A stretch of 9,156 nt of DNA. Source: an uncultured Sphingomonadales bacterium. GTDB lineage: Bacteria > Pseudomonadota > Alphaproteobacteria > Sphingomonadales > Sphingomonadaceae. The stretch spans positions 1 through 9,156 of the forward strand of contig CAIWFP010000315.1 of NCBI GenBank assembly GCA_903911985.1. The letters are read 5' to 3'. Positions within the stretch are counted from its first letter, which is position 1. Every line of letters begins with the position of its first letter. This document shows, piece after piece, positions 1-5,826 of the stretch. The position numbers and the translations under genes were made by a program. Under the pieces are notes generated by a model. It was not told the origin of the DNA and ran no database searches. It saw only the letters and a program-made list of their open reading frames with translations.

Positions 1-16
1 AAAGCCGCTTCGCGGC
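1..16 (-). terminator. Possible intrinsic terminator of the btuB-btuF unit, cut by the window edge
   Basis: A perfect 5-bp hairpin is visible: GCCGC at 4-8, a TTC loop, and GCGGC at 12-16. Read on the minus strand it is followed by three T residues that reach the window edge, so a U-tract may continue outside. It lies about 100 bases downstream of the btuF stop and would end that transcript. The stem is short and the tract is truncated, so this is only a candidate. Confidence 0.4.
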
Positions 17-65
17 ACAGTGCGACGACGAGAATTTCGCCAAAAACGGACAGTAATGAGGGTTT

Positions 66-82
66 GGGGGTGTAACACCCCC
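66..82. repeat. Perfect 7-bp inverted repeat downstream of btuF
   Basis: GGGGGTG at 66-72 and CACCCCC at 76-82 form a perfect 7-bp stem around a TAA loop. It lies about 35 bases past the btuF stop codon on the minus strand. Neither side carries a T-run, so it does not look like a classical intrinsic terminator. It may protect the 3' end of the btu mRNA or assist Rho-dependent ending; this role is inferred from position only. Confidence 0.45.
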
Positions 83-114
83 AAGACTACCGCTTAATTC
101 TCCCCAAAAACCCA

Positions 115-1020
115 TCACTCCCGCCCCTCCACTGCGCCGCGCACCTGCGCCAACCGCCCCACCGCCTCGATAATCGTCGGCCCGCCGCACCATTCCAAAC
201 GGGGCGCAAAGGCAAACCGAGCAGCGCCCCGCAGACGCGCCAACGCCGGATGGGCGAGCAGGCGATCCTCGCCCGGCCCGTCATGAATGTCGCCCCCCGC
301 CACCAAAATCACCCGTGGTGGTTCGGCCAATAGCGGCTCAAGCGGCATGACATCCGCCTGCCGCATGCCCCTGGCCGCGCTGAAACTGGCGAAGCCGGTG
401 CGGGTGAGCAACTCGGTGATCAGCGCGCCGCTACCCGGCACCATCCCCCCCGCCTGCCATACCAGCGCCGAAATGGGCCGCGTGCCCGGCGGCGGCCCGG
501 CCGCGCGCAAACTGGCCTCAATCCGCGCCACCAAAGCCTCGCCCCTTTCGGGATGCCCCGCCAGCCGGGCCATGCGCCGCACCTGCGCCTCGCTGTCGCG
601 CACGGAATTCGCCAGACCGAATTCCTCCAGCCGCAAGCCCAGCCGCGCATAGGCAGCCCTCGTGGCGGGCGGCACCAGCCCGCCTGTCACCACAACGCGC
701 GGATGCGCCAGCAGCGTCTCCTCCAGCGTCCCCCCGCTCACCGGCAGCCGCCGCGCCACCGCCACATCCATCGAGCTTTGCGCGGGGCTCCGGCTATAGG
801 CGGAAAGCCCCGCGATCTGCTCCCTGTCCGCCACCTGCGCCAATATCGCGTCGGTGCAGGGGTTGAGGCTGAGGATGGTCGGCTTTGCCGGCACGGCGGC
901 GGCAGGTTCACGCGTCCCCGCCCCGGTCAACCCAAACACCCCCACCACCGCCAGCACGGCGGCAACAGCGGCCCCCGGCCCCCGCCAGACGCGCGATAGC
1001 GCAAGGGCGGGGCGCGTCAG
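115..1020 (-). CDS. btuF: BtuF-like periplasmic cobalamin-binding protein of an ABC importer
   Basis: This is a substrate-binding protein of the BtuF/FhuD type (PF01497 class), expected to carry cobalamin in the periplasm from the BtuB receptor to an inner-membrane BtuCD permease. The family-typical start of the mature domain, ILSLNPCTDAILAQV, lies near residues 49-63. Further family-like stretches are SGGTLEETLLAHPRVVV and, near the end, EWCGGPTIIEAVGRLA. The first ATG/GTG/TTG start is GTG at 955-957 (280 aa), but that protein would begin inside the hydrophobic segment. The frame is open further upstream. A CTG at 1018-1020 overlaps the receptor's stop as CTGA, has GAGGG (1028-1032) 7 nt upstream, and gives a normal signal peptide: MTRPALALSRVWRG then a hydrophobic run at residues 17-34. 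I therefore prefer 301 aa from CTG; 115-957 is the conservative call. Cobalamin as substrate is inferred from the neighbouring receptor and riboswitch. No permease or ATPase gene is in view. Confidence 0.87.
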   Translation of the reverse strand: MTRPALALSRVWRGPGAAVAAVLAVVGVFGLTGAGTREPAAAVPAKPTILSLNPCTDAILAQVADREQIAGLSAYSRSPAQSSMDVAVARRLPVSGGTLEETLLAHPRVVVTGGLVPPATRAAYARLGLRLEEFGLANSVRDSEAQVRRMARLAGHPERGEALVARIEASLRAAGPPPGTRPISALVWQAGGMVPGSGALITELLTRTGFASFSAARGMRQADVMPLEPLLAEPPRVILVAGGDIHDGPGEDRLLAHPALARLRGAARFAFAPRLEWCGGPTIIEAVGRLAQVRGAVEGRE

Positions 1021-2885
1021 AGCCGGGCCCTCACACCCAGATAGGCGCTGCGCCGCGCGGTATTATAGCCATTGACCGTCTGGTAACGGGCATCGCCGAC
1101 ATTCTCCACCCGGCCAAACATCTCGATCCGGTCGGTAATTGGTACGGTTGCGCGCAAGGTCGCCACCACATGCCCGCCGACAGTCACCGGCGTTCCGCCA
1201 AACAGATAGTCCACCGAATTCGACACCATGGTCAGATCCCCGCCCAGCGAGAGCTGCCCGGCCGGAAAGCGCAGCGGCGTATCCCAATCCGCCATCAGGT
1301 TCACCGTATTGCGCGGCCGCCGGGCAAGGTTCCGCTGTGTCGCCAGATTTCGCGATTCCACATAGGTGTAATTGGCCGAGACCCGGAAATTCTCCGTCAC
1401 CCTCTGACTCATTTCCAGCTCCACCCCTTGCGCGCGGGCGTTGGAGACATTGTCGTAATAGCCAAACGGCTGGACATTGCACCCGGCCAGCACCGTCCCC
1501 ACGCAATCAATAAAATCGATCAGATTGCTGGTATCACGCCGGAAGAGGGTCAAGGCAAAATACTGCACGCCACCCCGCGCGCCCTTTTCCACGCCAAGGT
1601 CGAAGCTGCGGCTGGTCTCCGGCATCAATCGGGAAGAACCATAAAAGGGATCATAGAGCTGATAGAGCGTCGGCGCCTTGAACCCCTCGCCATAGGATGC
1701 GCGGGCCCGCCAGCCCCCGCCCAGCGCGAGACTGCCATTGGCGCCGGTGGTGACATGGGTGCCAAATTGCGAATGATCGTCCACCCGCACCCCGCCCGCA
1801 AGGCTCAGCACACCGCCATACCAGCCCAGCAGCGCATGCCCGCTGGTAAGATTGTCGCTCTGCCGCGCGTCAAAGGTGCTGTCCGACCGCTGCCACTCGC
1901 GGTCCGCGCCAAAATCGAGGGCAAAGCGCGAGGGCAGCGCCAGATGTCCGGTCAGATCGGCCCGCTCGGCCAGCCCCAGATAGTCATAGGGGCCATAGAT
2001 GCTGGTGTAATAGCGGCTGGTATCCGCCATCGAGACCCCGGCCGACAGCTTGAGCGCCACCCCCGTGTAATCGAGCCTTACTCCGCCCGAGCTTTGCCGC
2101 GTCCATTGCTCCGCCGCCGCGCCAAAGCTTTCGATATCCAGCCGCCCGTCGGAATAGCGCCCCGTCACTTTCAGCGCGAGGCTGTCACCCAGCGCAACCC
2201 GCCCCTTGCCGGAAACCTGCCACTGGGTGAAACCATCGTCGCGCGTAGCCGTGGGCACAGCGGGAAAACCCCCGGAATAGTCATATCCACCCGACAGGCT
2301 GAAGGCATAGGCATCGCGCTTCACGCCCGCGCCAGCGGTGAGATAGCGGCTGTTATAGGCGCCGTATTCCGCACTTGCCTGCGCCCCGTTGACCTCGGCG
2401 GTGGTGACGGCCAGCGCCCCGGCAATGGCGTCCGAACCCCACACCACGCTGTTCGATCCACGCAGCAGTTCCACCCGCGCGATATTGCCCGCCAGCATAT
2501 TGCCCAGATCATAGCCACCGCCGGGGCTGGTGACATCGGCCACCCGCACCCCATCCACCAGCACCAGCAATTGCTCGGAATCGGCCCCGCGCACAAACAG
2601 GCTGGTCTGGCTGCCCACGCCGCCTTCGCGCGCCAGCGCGACCCCGGGCAACCGCTCCAGCACCCGGGTCAGATCCGGCCCCTGCACTTTGGCGATCTCC
2701 GAGGAATCGATCACGCTGATCGACTGCCCGGCCTGATTGACCGGTAGCCGCGAGCCCGTTGCCAGCACGGTGATGGTCGGGCCAGCCCCCTCGGTTTCGG
2801 CCGATTGCCCCCAGGCGCAAGGGGCCAGAGCCCCCGTCGCAACCGCCACGGAAACCAGCAAAGCCCCACGATACGAAAAAAACAT
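1017..2885 (-). CDS. btuB: TonB-dependent outer-membrane vitamin B12 receptor (BtuB type)
   Basis: A 622-aa TonB-dependent receptor, close to the usual size of BtuB (about 600 aa). Residues 1-26 form a signal peptide ending APCAWG, cleaved before Q27. A TonB-box-like segment, ITVLATG, follows near residues 38-44. The plug domain then shows VRGADSEQLLVLVDGVRV and ARVELLRGSNSVVWGSDAIAG, both diagnostic of TonB receptors. The rest is alternating beta-strand sequence of a 22-strand barrel ending YLGVRARL; the last residue is Leu rather than the usual Phe. The chosen start is ATG at 2883-2885 because AGGAG (2892-2896) lies 6 nt upstream; an in-frame GTG at 2898-2900 overlaps that ribosome-binding site and is unlikely. 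The gene sits under a cobalamin riboswitch and is followed directly by a binding-protein gene, which makes cobalamin (or a related corrinoid) the likely ligand. Expression should fall when B12 is plentiful. Confidence 0.94.
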   Translation of the reverse strand: MFFSYRGALLVSVAVATGALAPCAWGQSAETEGAGPTITVLATGSRLPVNQAGQSISVIDSSEIAKVQGPDLTRVLERLPGVALAREGGVGSQTSLFVRGADSEQLLVLVDGVRVADVTSPGGGYDLGNMLAGNIARVELLRGSNSVVWGSDAIAGALAVTTAEVNGAQASAEYGAYNSRYLTAGAGVKRDAYAFSLSGGYDYSGGFPAVPTATRDDGFTQWQVSGKGRVALGDSLALKVTGRYSDGRLDIESFGAAAEQWTRQSSGGVRLDYTGVALKLSAGVSMADTSRYYTSIYGPYDYLGLAERADLTGHLALPSRFALDFGADREWQRSDSTFDARQSDNLTSGHALLGWYGGVLSLAGGVRVDDHSQFGTHVTTGANGSLALGGGWRARASYGEGFKAPTLYQLYDPFYGSSRLMPETSRSFDLGVEKGARGGVQYFALTLFRRDTSNLIDFIDCVGTVLAGCNVQPFGYYDNVSNARAQGVELEMSQRVTENFRVSANYTYVESRNLATQRNLARRPRNTVNLMADWDTPLRFPAGQLSLGGDLTMVSNSVDYLFGGTPVTVGGHVVATLRATVPITDRIEMFGRVENVGDARYQTVNGYNTARRSAYLGVRARL

Positions 2886-3029
2886 GCAATTCTCCTGCAC
2901 TCAAACGGCCCAGATCTCTCTGGATTTGCCGCTCGTCGCGAGGAGGCCCGCGCAAGGCTGGCACCATTGCCACCCGCGCACAGGACACACGCTGCCTTCC
3001 GGTTCACCCCGCCCGGTGCTGAACGACCG
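2886..3029 (-). promoter_or_regulatory. btuB 5' leader / riboswitch expression platform with ribosome-binding site
   Basis: This stretch links the riboswitch aptamer to the btuB start. On the minus strand it holds the Shine-Dalgarno AGGAG (2892-2896), a small CCAGA/TCTGG hairpin (2910-2923), a CCTCCT stretch (2941-2946) that can pair with AGGAG, and a longer hairpin with core TGGCA-ATGG-TGCCA (2959-2972) extendable to GCGC ends (about 2949-2980). None of the hairpins is followed by a T-run, so control is more likely at translation initiation, or through Rho, than by an intrinsic terminator. The pairing scheme is inferred by eye and not computed. Confidence 0.55.
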
Positions 3030-3232
3030 CCGCCGGCAGGTCTCCTGGCTTGCCGGGTCAACGCGCGACTGCCGCCTTCCCGGCACAGGCGGTAAAGCCT
3101 GTGGCCAGTGACATATTGGCAGGCGCTCGCCGGCTACAGTTGCGGGGGCAGCTCCGGATCGAAAAGGTCAGGCGCGAAAGCCCATCCTCATTTTCCGAAT
3201 TCCCTCTTAGGCCCAAACGGGCACCGGTGGCG
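3030..3232 (-). promoter_or_regulatory. Cobalamin (B12) riboswitch
   Basis: The conserved blocks of the cobalamin riboswitch (Rfam RF00174) occur in correct order on the minus strand. They are ACCGGTGCCCG near 3219-3229; AAGAGGGAA (3200-3208); the core GATCCGGAGCTGCCCCCGCA with following ACTGTA (3135-3160); GTCACTGGC (3104-3112); GGGAAGGCGGC (3071-3081); and the B12 box AAGCCAGGAGACCTGCC (3035-3051), which matches the consensus exactly. It binds adenosylcobalamin or a related cobamide in the nascent mRNA and normally lowers expression of the downstream transporter. Here it precedes btuB-btuF. The 5' boundary is approximate. I could not identify a convincing promoter upstream of it. Confidence 0.97.
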
Positions 3233-3350
3233 AAGCGCCCCGTTAGCGCCCGATGGCACCCGGCGCAAGCCACCCCACCCGCCGGGCACAAATCCCGGTC
3301 GAGCCCCACAGCGAAAATCCTTCGGGAAAACACCGCGCGTCATGCGCTTG

Positions 3351-3359
3351 TTAACCATT
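3351..3359 (+). promoter_or_regulatory. CtrA-like half-site TTAACCATT
   Basis: TTAACCAT is the common half-site form recognised by the cell-cycle and motility regulator CtrA in alphaproteobacteria. Here it stands alone between the B12 unit and the hydrolase gene, about 560 bases from the hydrolase start and about 120 bases upstream of the riboswitch. A single half-site in a GC-rich region is suggestive but not decisive; its target gene is uncertain. Confidence 0.35.
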
Positions 3360-3534
3360 TGGCTTCATACCTGCCCGAACCCGCTGGCATTTGCGCCAAT
3401 ACGCGAGCGTTCCGTTTCAGGACGCCCGCCATGCGGCAACTGACGCTGGTGAACACATAGGGTAAATCGACTAGATTCCCCGCAGTATAACGGTAAGAGC
3501 CCGCCCACGCATGCCCAGTTTTCGCCATTCCTTC

Positions 3535-3555
3535 CATCCCGCCTTTGCCGGCATG
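3535..3555. repeat. Degenerate palindrome resembling a dispersed intergenic repeat
   Basis: The 21-base stretch CATCCCGCCTTTGCCGGCATG is an imperfect inverted repeat (CATCCCGC against GCCGGCATG around CTTT). It resembles the dispersed GC-rich palindromes of many proteobacteria that translate spuriously as IPAFAGM-like peptides. Only one copy is present here, so membership of a repeat family is inferred from memory of that pattern. Confidence 0.3.
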
Positions 3556-3917
3556 GGTCAGCTCGCGGGTCCCTCCGCGCTCTGGCCGGCCCCGGCGCTT
3601 GCGCGCGCGGGGCATGGAGTGGCGCCAAACACCGCCCCGCCCAACGTGGCCCCGGGCGTCGGCCTCATCCCCCAGACGCGCTGGCCCCACAGGCCCTCCT
3701 GCCCGAACCCCTCGCCAGCGGAACCGGGTCCCGGCACCGCGCAACCCCCCGCCTACGCGGCATCACCTCCACAACAACCCGCAGGCCAGCCCCCGCCGCA
3801 ATTCCCTCAAGCCCTTCGCCCCGCACAAAAACGGCATTCGCTACCCTCGGCCCAGCCAGCCTTCTGGCCAGACTGTCCCGTCTGGCGCGCCGCCCCTCGC
3901 GCGCGGCCCTGCGCACC

Positions 3918-4973
3918 ATGGCCCCCCGAGCGGCGGCACTGGTCGCGGCGTGCCTGCTGGCCTATGCGCTGCTGTCACCCACCATCACCCTGTCGCTGCC
4001 CGCCGATGCGGCCGAAGTTGGCCCCGCCGGCCTCGGCGTGGAGCCAATGCCCTTCGAGCAGCCGGGCGAGAGCTTCCCCGGCTCGGCCTTCTACTATCTC
4101 GCGCCCGAGCCCGCCCGCGCCGACACCTCCACCCTATCGCCCGACGCGCATTGGGACAGTGCAATGGGGGATGGCGGCATGTCCATCGGCCCCTCCGCGC
4201 GTCCCCTCGCGCAGGCAGCCTCGCCGGTCGATCACGTCCGCGCCCTCACCTGCCTCACCGCCGCGATCTATTACGAGGCCGCAACCGAGCCTGACGCCGG
4301 GCAGAAGGCGGTGGCACAGGTCATCCTCAACCGGCTTGCCCATCCCGCTTTTCCCAAAACCGTCTGCGGCGTGGTCTATCAGGGGTCAGAGCGCGCGACC
4401 GGCTGCCAGTTCACCTTCACCTGCGATGGCTCGATGGCGCGCCGCCCCATGGCGATGTTCTGGAACCGGGCCGAGCTGGTCGCCCGCGCGGCGCTCGCCG
4501 GTTATGTCTACGCGCCGGTTGGCCTGGCCACCCATTACCACACCTTTCAGGTGCACCCCTATTGGGACTCCGGCGTCAACTTCATCGGCCAGATCGGGGC
4601 GCATCGCTTCTATCGCATGCAGGGCCCCGCGGGCGCGCCAGACGTTTTCGCGGCGAACTATCGCGGCGGCGAACCCCTACCCGGCCCGCACCCCCGCAGC
4701 CTGATGGTCAGTGCCCGCCCGGATGTCACCGCCGATCCGCTGACCCTGCAACGCGCCTTTGCCGCCGGCAAGGTGGCGCAGTATACCGCGCCCGCGGTGG
4801 TGATTATTCACAATGGCGGTGCGCTGCTCGCTCCCGCCTATACCAGCGAATTGCTGCGCCGGGGTGGCGACGCCGCCTATCGCGCCAGCAACCTGCCGGG
4901 CTCCCACTCCGAAGCGCAAAATGTAAACCCGGAATACCAGAACAGCGGCCGCTGGCTGGGGGATCCCCAGTAA
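3918..4973 (+). CDS. SleB/CwlJ-family cell wall hydrolase, membrane-anchored
   Basis: A 351-aa protein with an N-terminal hydrophobic segment (about residues 5-27, AALVAACLLAYALLSPTITL) that anchors or exports it. A low-complexity periplasmic linker follows, then a SleB-type hydrolase domain (PF07486 class, about residues 108-235). Visible hallmarks are LTAAIYYEAATEPDAGQKAV with the expected catalytic Glu120, AQVILNRLAHPAFPKTVCGV, CQFTFTCDG, and ATHYHTFQVHPYW with His206 and His208. Enzymes of this family cleave glycan strands in peptidoglycan; in non-spore-formers they are taken to act in envelope remodelling rather than germination. The last 110 residues match no domain I recognise. The ATG at 3918 is the first ATG/GTG/TTG in this frame, but has no clear ribosome-binding site. 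The codons just upstream encode a basic stretch (LLARLSRLARRPSRAALRT) that would suit a cytoplasmic N-terminus, so the true start may lie further upstream. The gene appears monocistronic. Confidence 0.92.
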   Translation: MAPRAAALVAACLLAYALLSPTITLSLPADAAEVGPAGLGVEPMPFEQPGESFPGSAFYYLAPEPARADTSTLSPDAHWDSAMGDGGMSIGPSARPLAQAASPVDHVRALTCLTAAIYYEAATEPDAGQKAVAQVILNRLAHPAFPKTVCGVVYQGSERATGCQFTFTCDGSMARRPMAMFWNRAELVARAALAGYVYAPVGLATHYHTFQVHPYWDSGVNFIGQIGAHRFYRMQGPAGAPDVFAANYRGGEPLPGPHPRSLMVSARPDVTADPLTLQRAFAAGKVAQYTAPAVVIIHNGGALLAPAYTSELLRRGGDAAYRASNLPGSHSEAQNVNPEYQNSGRWLGDPQ

Positions 4974-5007
4974 TCCGGGCCTCCTTCCAGGCTGCGCGCC
5001 CGTAATC

Positions 5008-5033
5008 CAAACGCAACGGGCAAACGCAACGGG
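5008..5033. repeat. Two perfect tandem copies of a 13-bp unit
   Basis: CAAACGCAACGGG occurs twice without interruption (5008-5020 and 5021-5033), 35 bases after the hydrolase stop codon. A perfect short duplication suggests a recent slippage event. No function is evident. Confidence 0.85.
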
Positions 5034-5126
5034 CGAATGGAATGGGCATGTGCCGCGATGGCGCATCCGACGGGTTTTCTGCCACACCAGGCGAAGAATC
5101 CGGCCAACTGGCCAGAACCCGCCCGG

Positions 5127-5201
5127 AAAGCCCCAGTCCTGAAAGCCCCAGTCCTGCCAGCCCCAGTCCTGCCAGCCCCATTCCTGCAAGCCCCCGCCCT
5201 G
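5127..5201. repeat. Minisatellite: five tandem copies of a 15-bp unit
   Basis: Units start at 5127, 5142, 5157, 5172 and 5187. The first two are identical (AAAGCCCCAGTCCTG), the next two begin CCAGCCCC, and the fifth is more diverged (CAAGCCCCCGCCCTG); a decayed partial copy follows at 5202-5213. The gradient of divergence from left to right fits expansion from one end. There are no unique spacers, so it is not a CRISPR array. Copy number may vary between strains. Confidence 0.85.
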
Positions 5202-5303
5202 CAAGGCATTGCCGCCGCCCGGCACACTTATGCCGCCGCAGGACTTTGGTAACCACCCCTTCGAACCAAGGCTTAGGCCAAATCACCTTAGAACTCCCTT
5301 CTC

Positions 5304-5322
5304 GGCCGACCTCTGCTCGGCC
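5304..5322. other. Small hairpin before the hypothetical gene
   Basis: GGCCGA (5304-5309) and TCGGCC (5317-5322) form a perfect 6-bp stem with a 7-nt loop, followed by TT. It could be a weak terminator for transcription coming from the left or a leader structure of the gene starting at 5346. The missing T-tract keeps this at low confidence. Confidence 0.3.
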
Positions 5323-5345
5323 TTCCAGGGAAGAGTCTCCAGTCG

Positions 5346-5648
5346 ATGGCCATCCGCTTCGCCCCTGCCCGGAAATCGGCCTGCCACGCGGTTGCCCGCG
5401 TGCTGACCATGCCGCATGTCGGGGCTCCGGCGAATGACAGCGCGCTCATTCTCGAGCGCGACCGCTTACTGCGCAAGGCGCTTTGGCACTTTGCCCAATA
5501 CGGTCTTGCCGCCGCCGCCCAGGCCTGCGGCAATGCGGCCAGCGCGCAGTCCCGTGGTGATCGCGAGGAATATCACAACTGGCTGGCCATCTGCCATCTG
5601 CTCGACCGGCGCATGGCCCTCGCCATGCGTCACGGCGACCCGGTTTAG
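5346..5648 (+). CDS. Small conserved-looking hypothetical protein, 100 aa
   Basis: I do not recognise a named family. The product is a soluble, largely helical 100-residue protein without a signal peptide or membrane segment. Residues from about 33 onward form amphipathic helices (LILERDRLLRKALWHFAQYG, AAAAQACGNAASAQSRGDRE, EYHNWLAICHLLDRRMALAM) that would fit a small helical-bundle or adaptor-like protein. Purine-rich AGGGAAGAG (5327-5335) ends 10 nt before the ATG at 5346, which supports this start. A later ATG at 5409 would give MPHVGAPANDSALILERD and remove a basic, less ordered N-terminus, so it is a real alternative. The gene ends 178 bases before the GGDEF-EAL gene and is on the same strand, but the intervening CtrA-like site argues for separate promoters. 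Codon choice matches its neighbours. Confidence 0.65.
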   Translation: MAIRFAPARKSACHAVARVLTMPHVGAPANDSALILERDRLLRKALWHFAQYGLAAAAQACGNAASAQSRGDREEYHNWLAICHLLDRRMALAMRHGDPV

Positions 5649-5756
5649 CCATGCGCCTCCCCCCGTCCCAAAAACGCGGCCCCAAAAAAGCCAGCCAAAA
5701 CCACCTCCAGCACCACGCCATTCCGGCCACCCTGCCTTCCCCAGAGACGATCATCG

Positions 5757-5777
5757 GTAACCAGGCTGTTAACCATT
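5757..5777 (+). promoter_or_regulatory. CtrA-like double site upstream of the GGDEF-EAL gene
   Basis: GTAACCAGGCTGTTAACCATT contains two direct TAACCA copies whose starts are 12 bases apart (5758 and 5770); the second is a full TTAACCATT. The Caulobacter-type CtrA consensus is two TTAA elements separated by 7 bases, so the spacing here is one base longer and the first half has G for T. It ends about 50 bases before the preferred start of the c-di-GMP gene, a position suited to promoter control. Involvement of CtrA is an inference from the motif and the target's function. Confidence 0.45.
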
Positions 5778-5813
5778 CCGTGACACTTGGCCTTTACCAC
5801 GATGTTCATCTTC

Positions 5814-5820
5814 GGGGAGG
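5814..5820 (+). promoter_or_regulatory. Strong Shine-Dalgarno that points to an ATT start
   Basis: GGGGAGG is the best ribosome-binding site in the window. The next in-frame codon at good distance (6 nt) is ATT at 5827-5829. The first in-frame TTG is at 5845, 24 nt away, and the first in-frame ATG is at 5896. The site therefore decides the start of the following gene. Confidence 0.7.
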
Positions 5821-5826
5821 CCAGTC

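Larger units (their letters stand above)
3233..3917. other. Long divergent intergenic region, very C-rich on the plus strand
   Basis: About 685 bases separate the riboswitch from the hydrolase gene. The left part must hold the promoter of the B12 unit (minus strand) and perhaps that of the hydrolase. It also contains a CtrA-like TTAACCATT (3351-3359), a CCCGGCG/CGCCGGG inverted pair (3259-3265 and 3280-3286) and a degenerate palindrome (3535-3555). Several frames are open because stop codons are rare at this GC level, but none has a start with a ribosome-binding site or a recognisable product. One of them, open from 3453, is in frame with the hydrolase and has no ATG, GTG or TTG before 3918. 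Confidence 0.6.
4974..5345. other. Intergenic region with two short tandem repeats
   Basis: These 372 bases lie between the hydrolase and the small hypothetical gene. They contain a 2 x 13-bp repeat (5008-5033), a 5 x 15-bp repeat (5127-5201), a small hairpin (5304-5322) and a likely ribosome-binding site at the right end. Because 15 is divisible by 3, open frames run through the repeat in several frames, including a minus-strand one rich in WGWQD-type pentapeptides. None has a convincing start or known product. I saw no clear terminator directly behind the hydrolase stop. Confidence 0.55.

Noticed and set aside
885..2747. A 620-codon plus-strand open frame opposite btuB
   Set aside because: It is the antisense shadow of the receptor gene: rich in Arg, His, Pro and Gly, with no domain, signal or ribosome-binding site, while the minus strand encodes a clear TonB receptor under a riboswitch.
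3340..3744. Minus-strand open frame of 134 codons in the divergent spacer
   Set aside because: Gly/Arg-rich composition typical of a GC-rich antisense frame, no ribosome-binding site and no recognisable motif.
3511..4704. A 397-codon plus-strand open frame overlapping the hydrolase in another frame
   Set aside because: Its product is Pro/Ser/Arg low-complexity and ends inside the hydrolase gene, whose own frame carries the conserved SleB motifs.
5127..5201. Possible CRISPR array
   Set aside because: The 15-bp units are directly adjacent with no unique spacers, and no cas genes are present.
4677..5225. Minus-strand open frame encoding WGWQD-type pentapeptide repeats
   Set aside because: The repeats are a by-product of the 15-bp minisatellite, and most of the frame is antisense to the hydrolase C-terminus. 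No credible start signal was seen.
5245..5275. Possible tRNA fragment, from the TTCGAACC at 5260-5267
   Set aside because: The flanking bases do not form a T-arm, and no acceptor stem or anticodon arm can be built on either strand.
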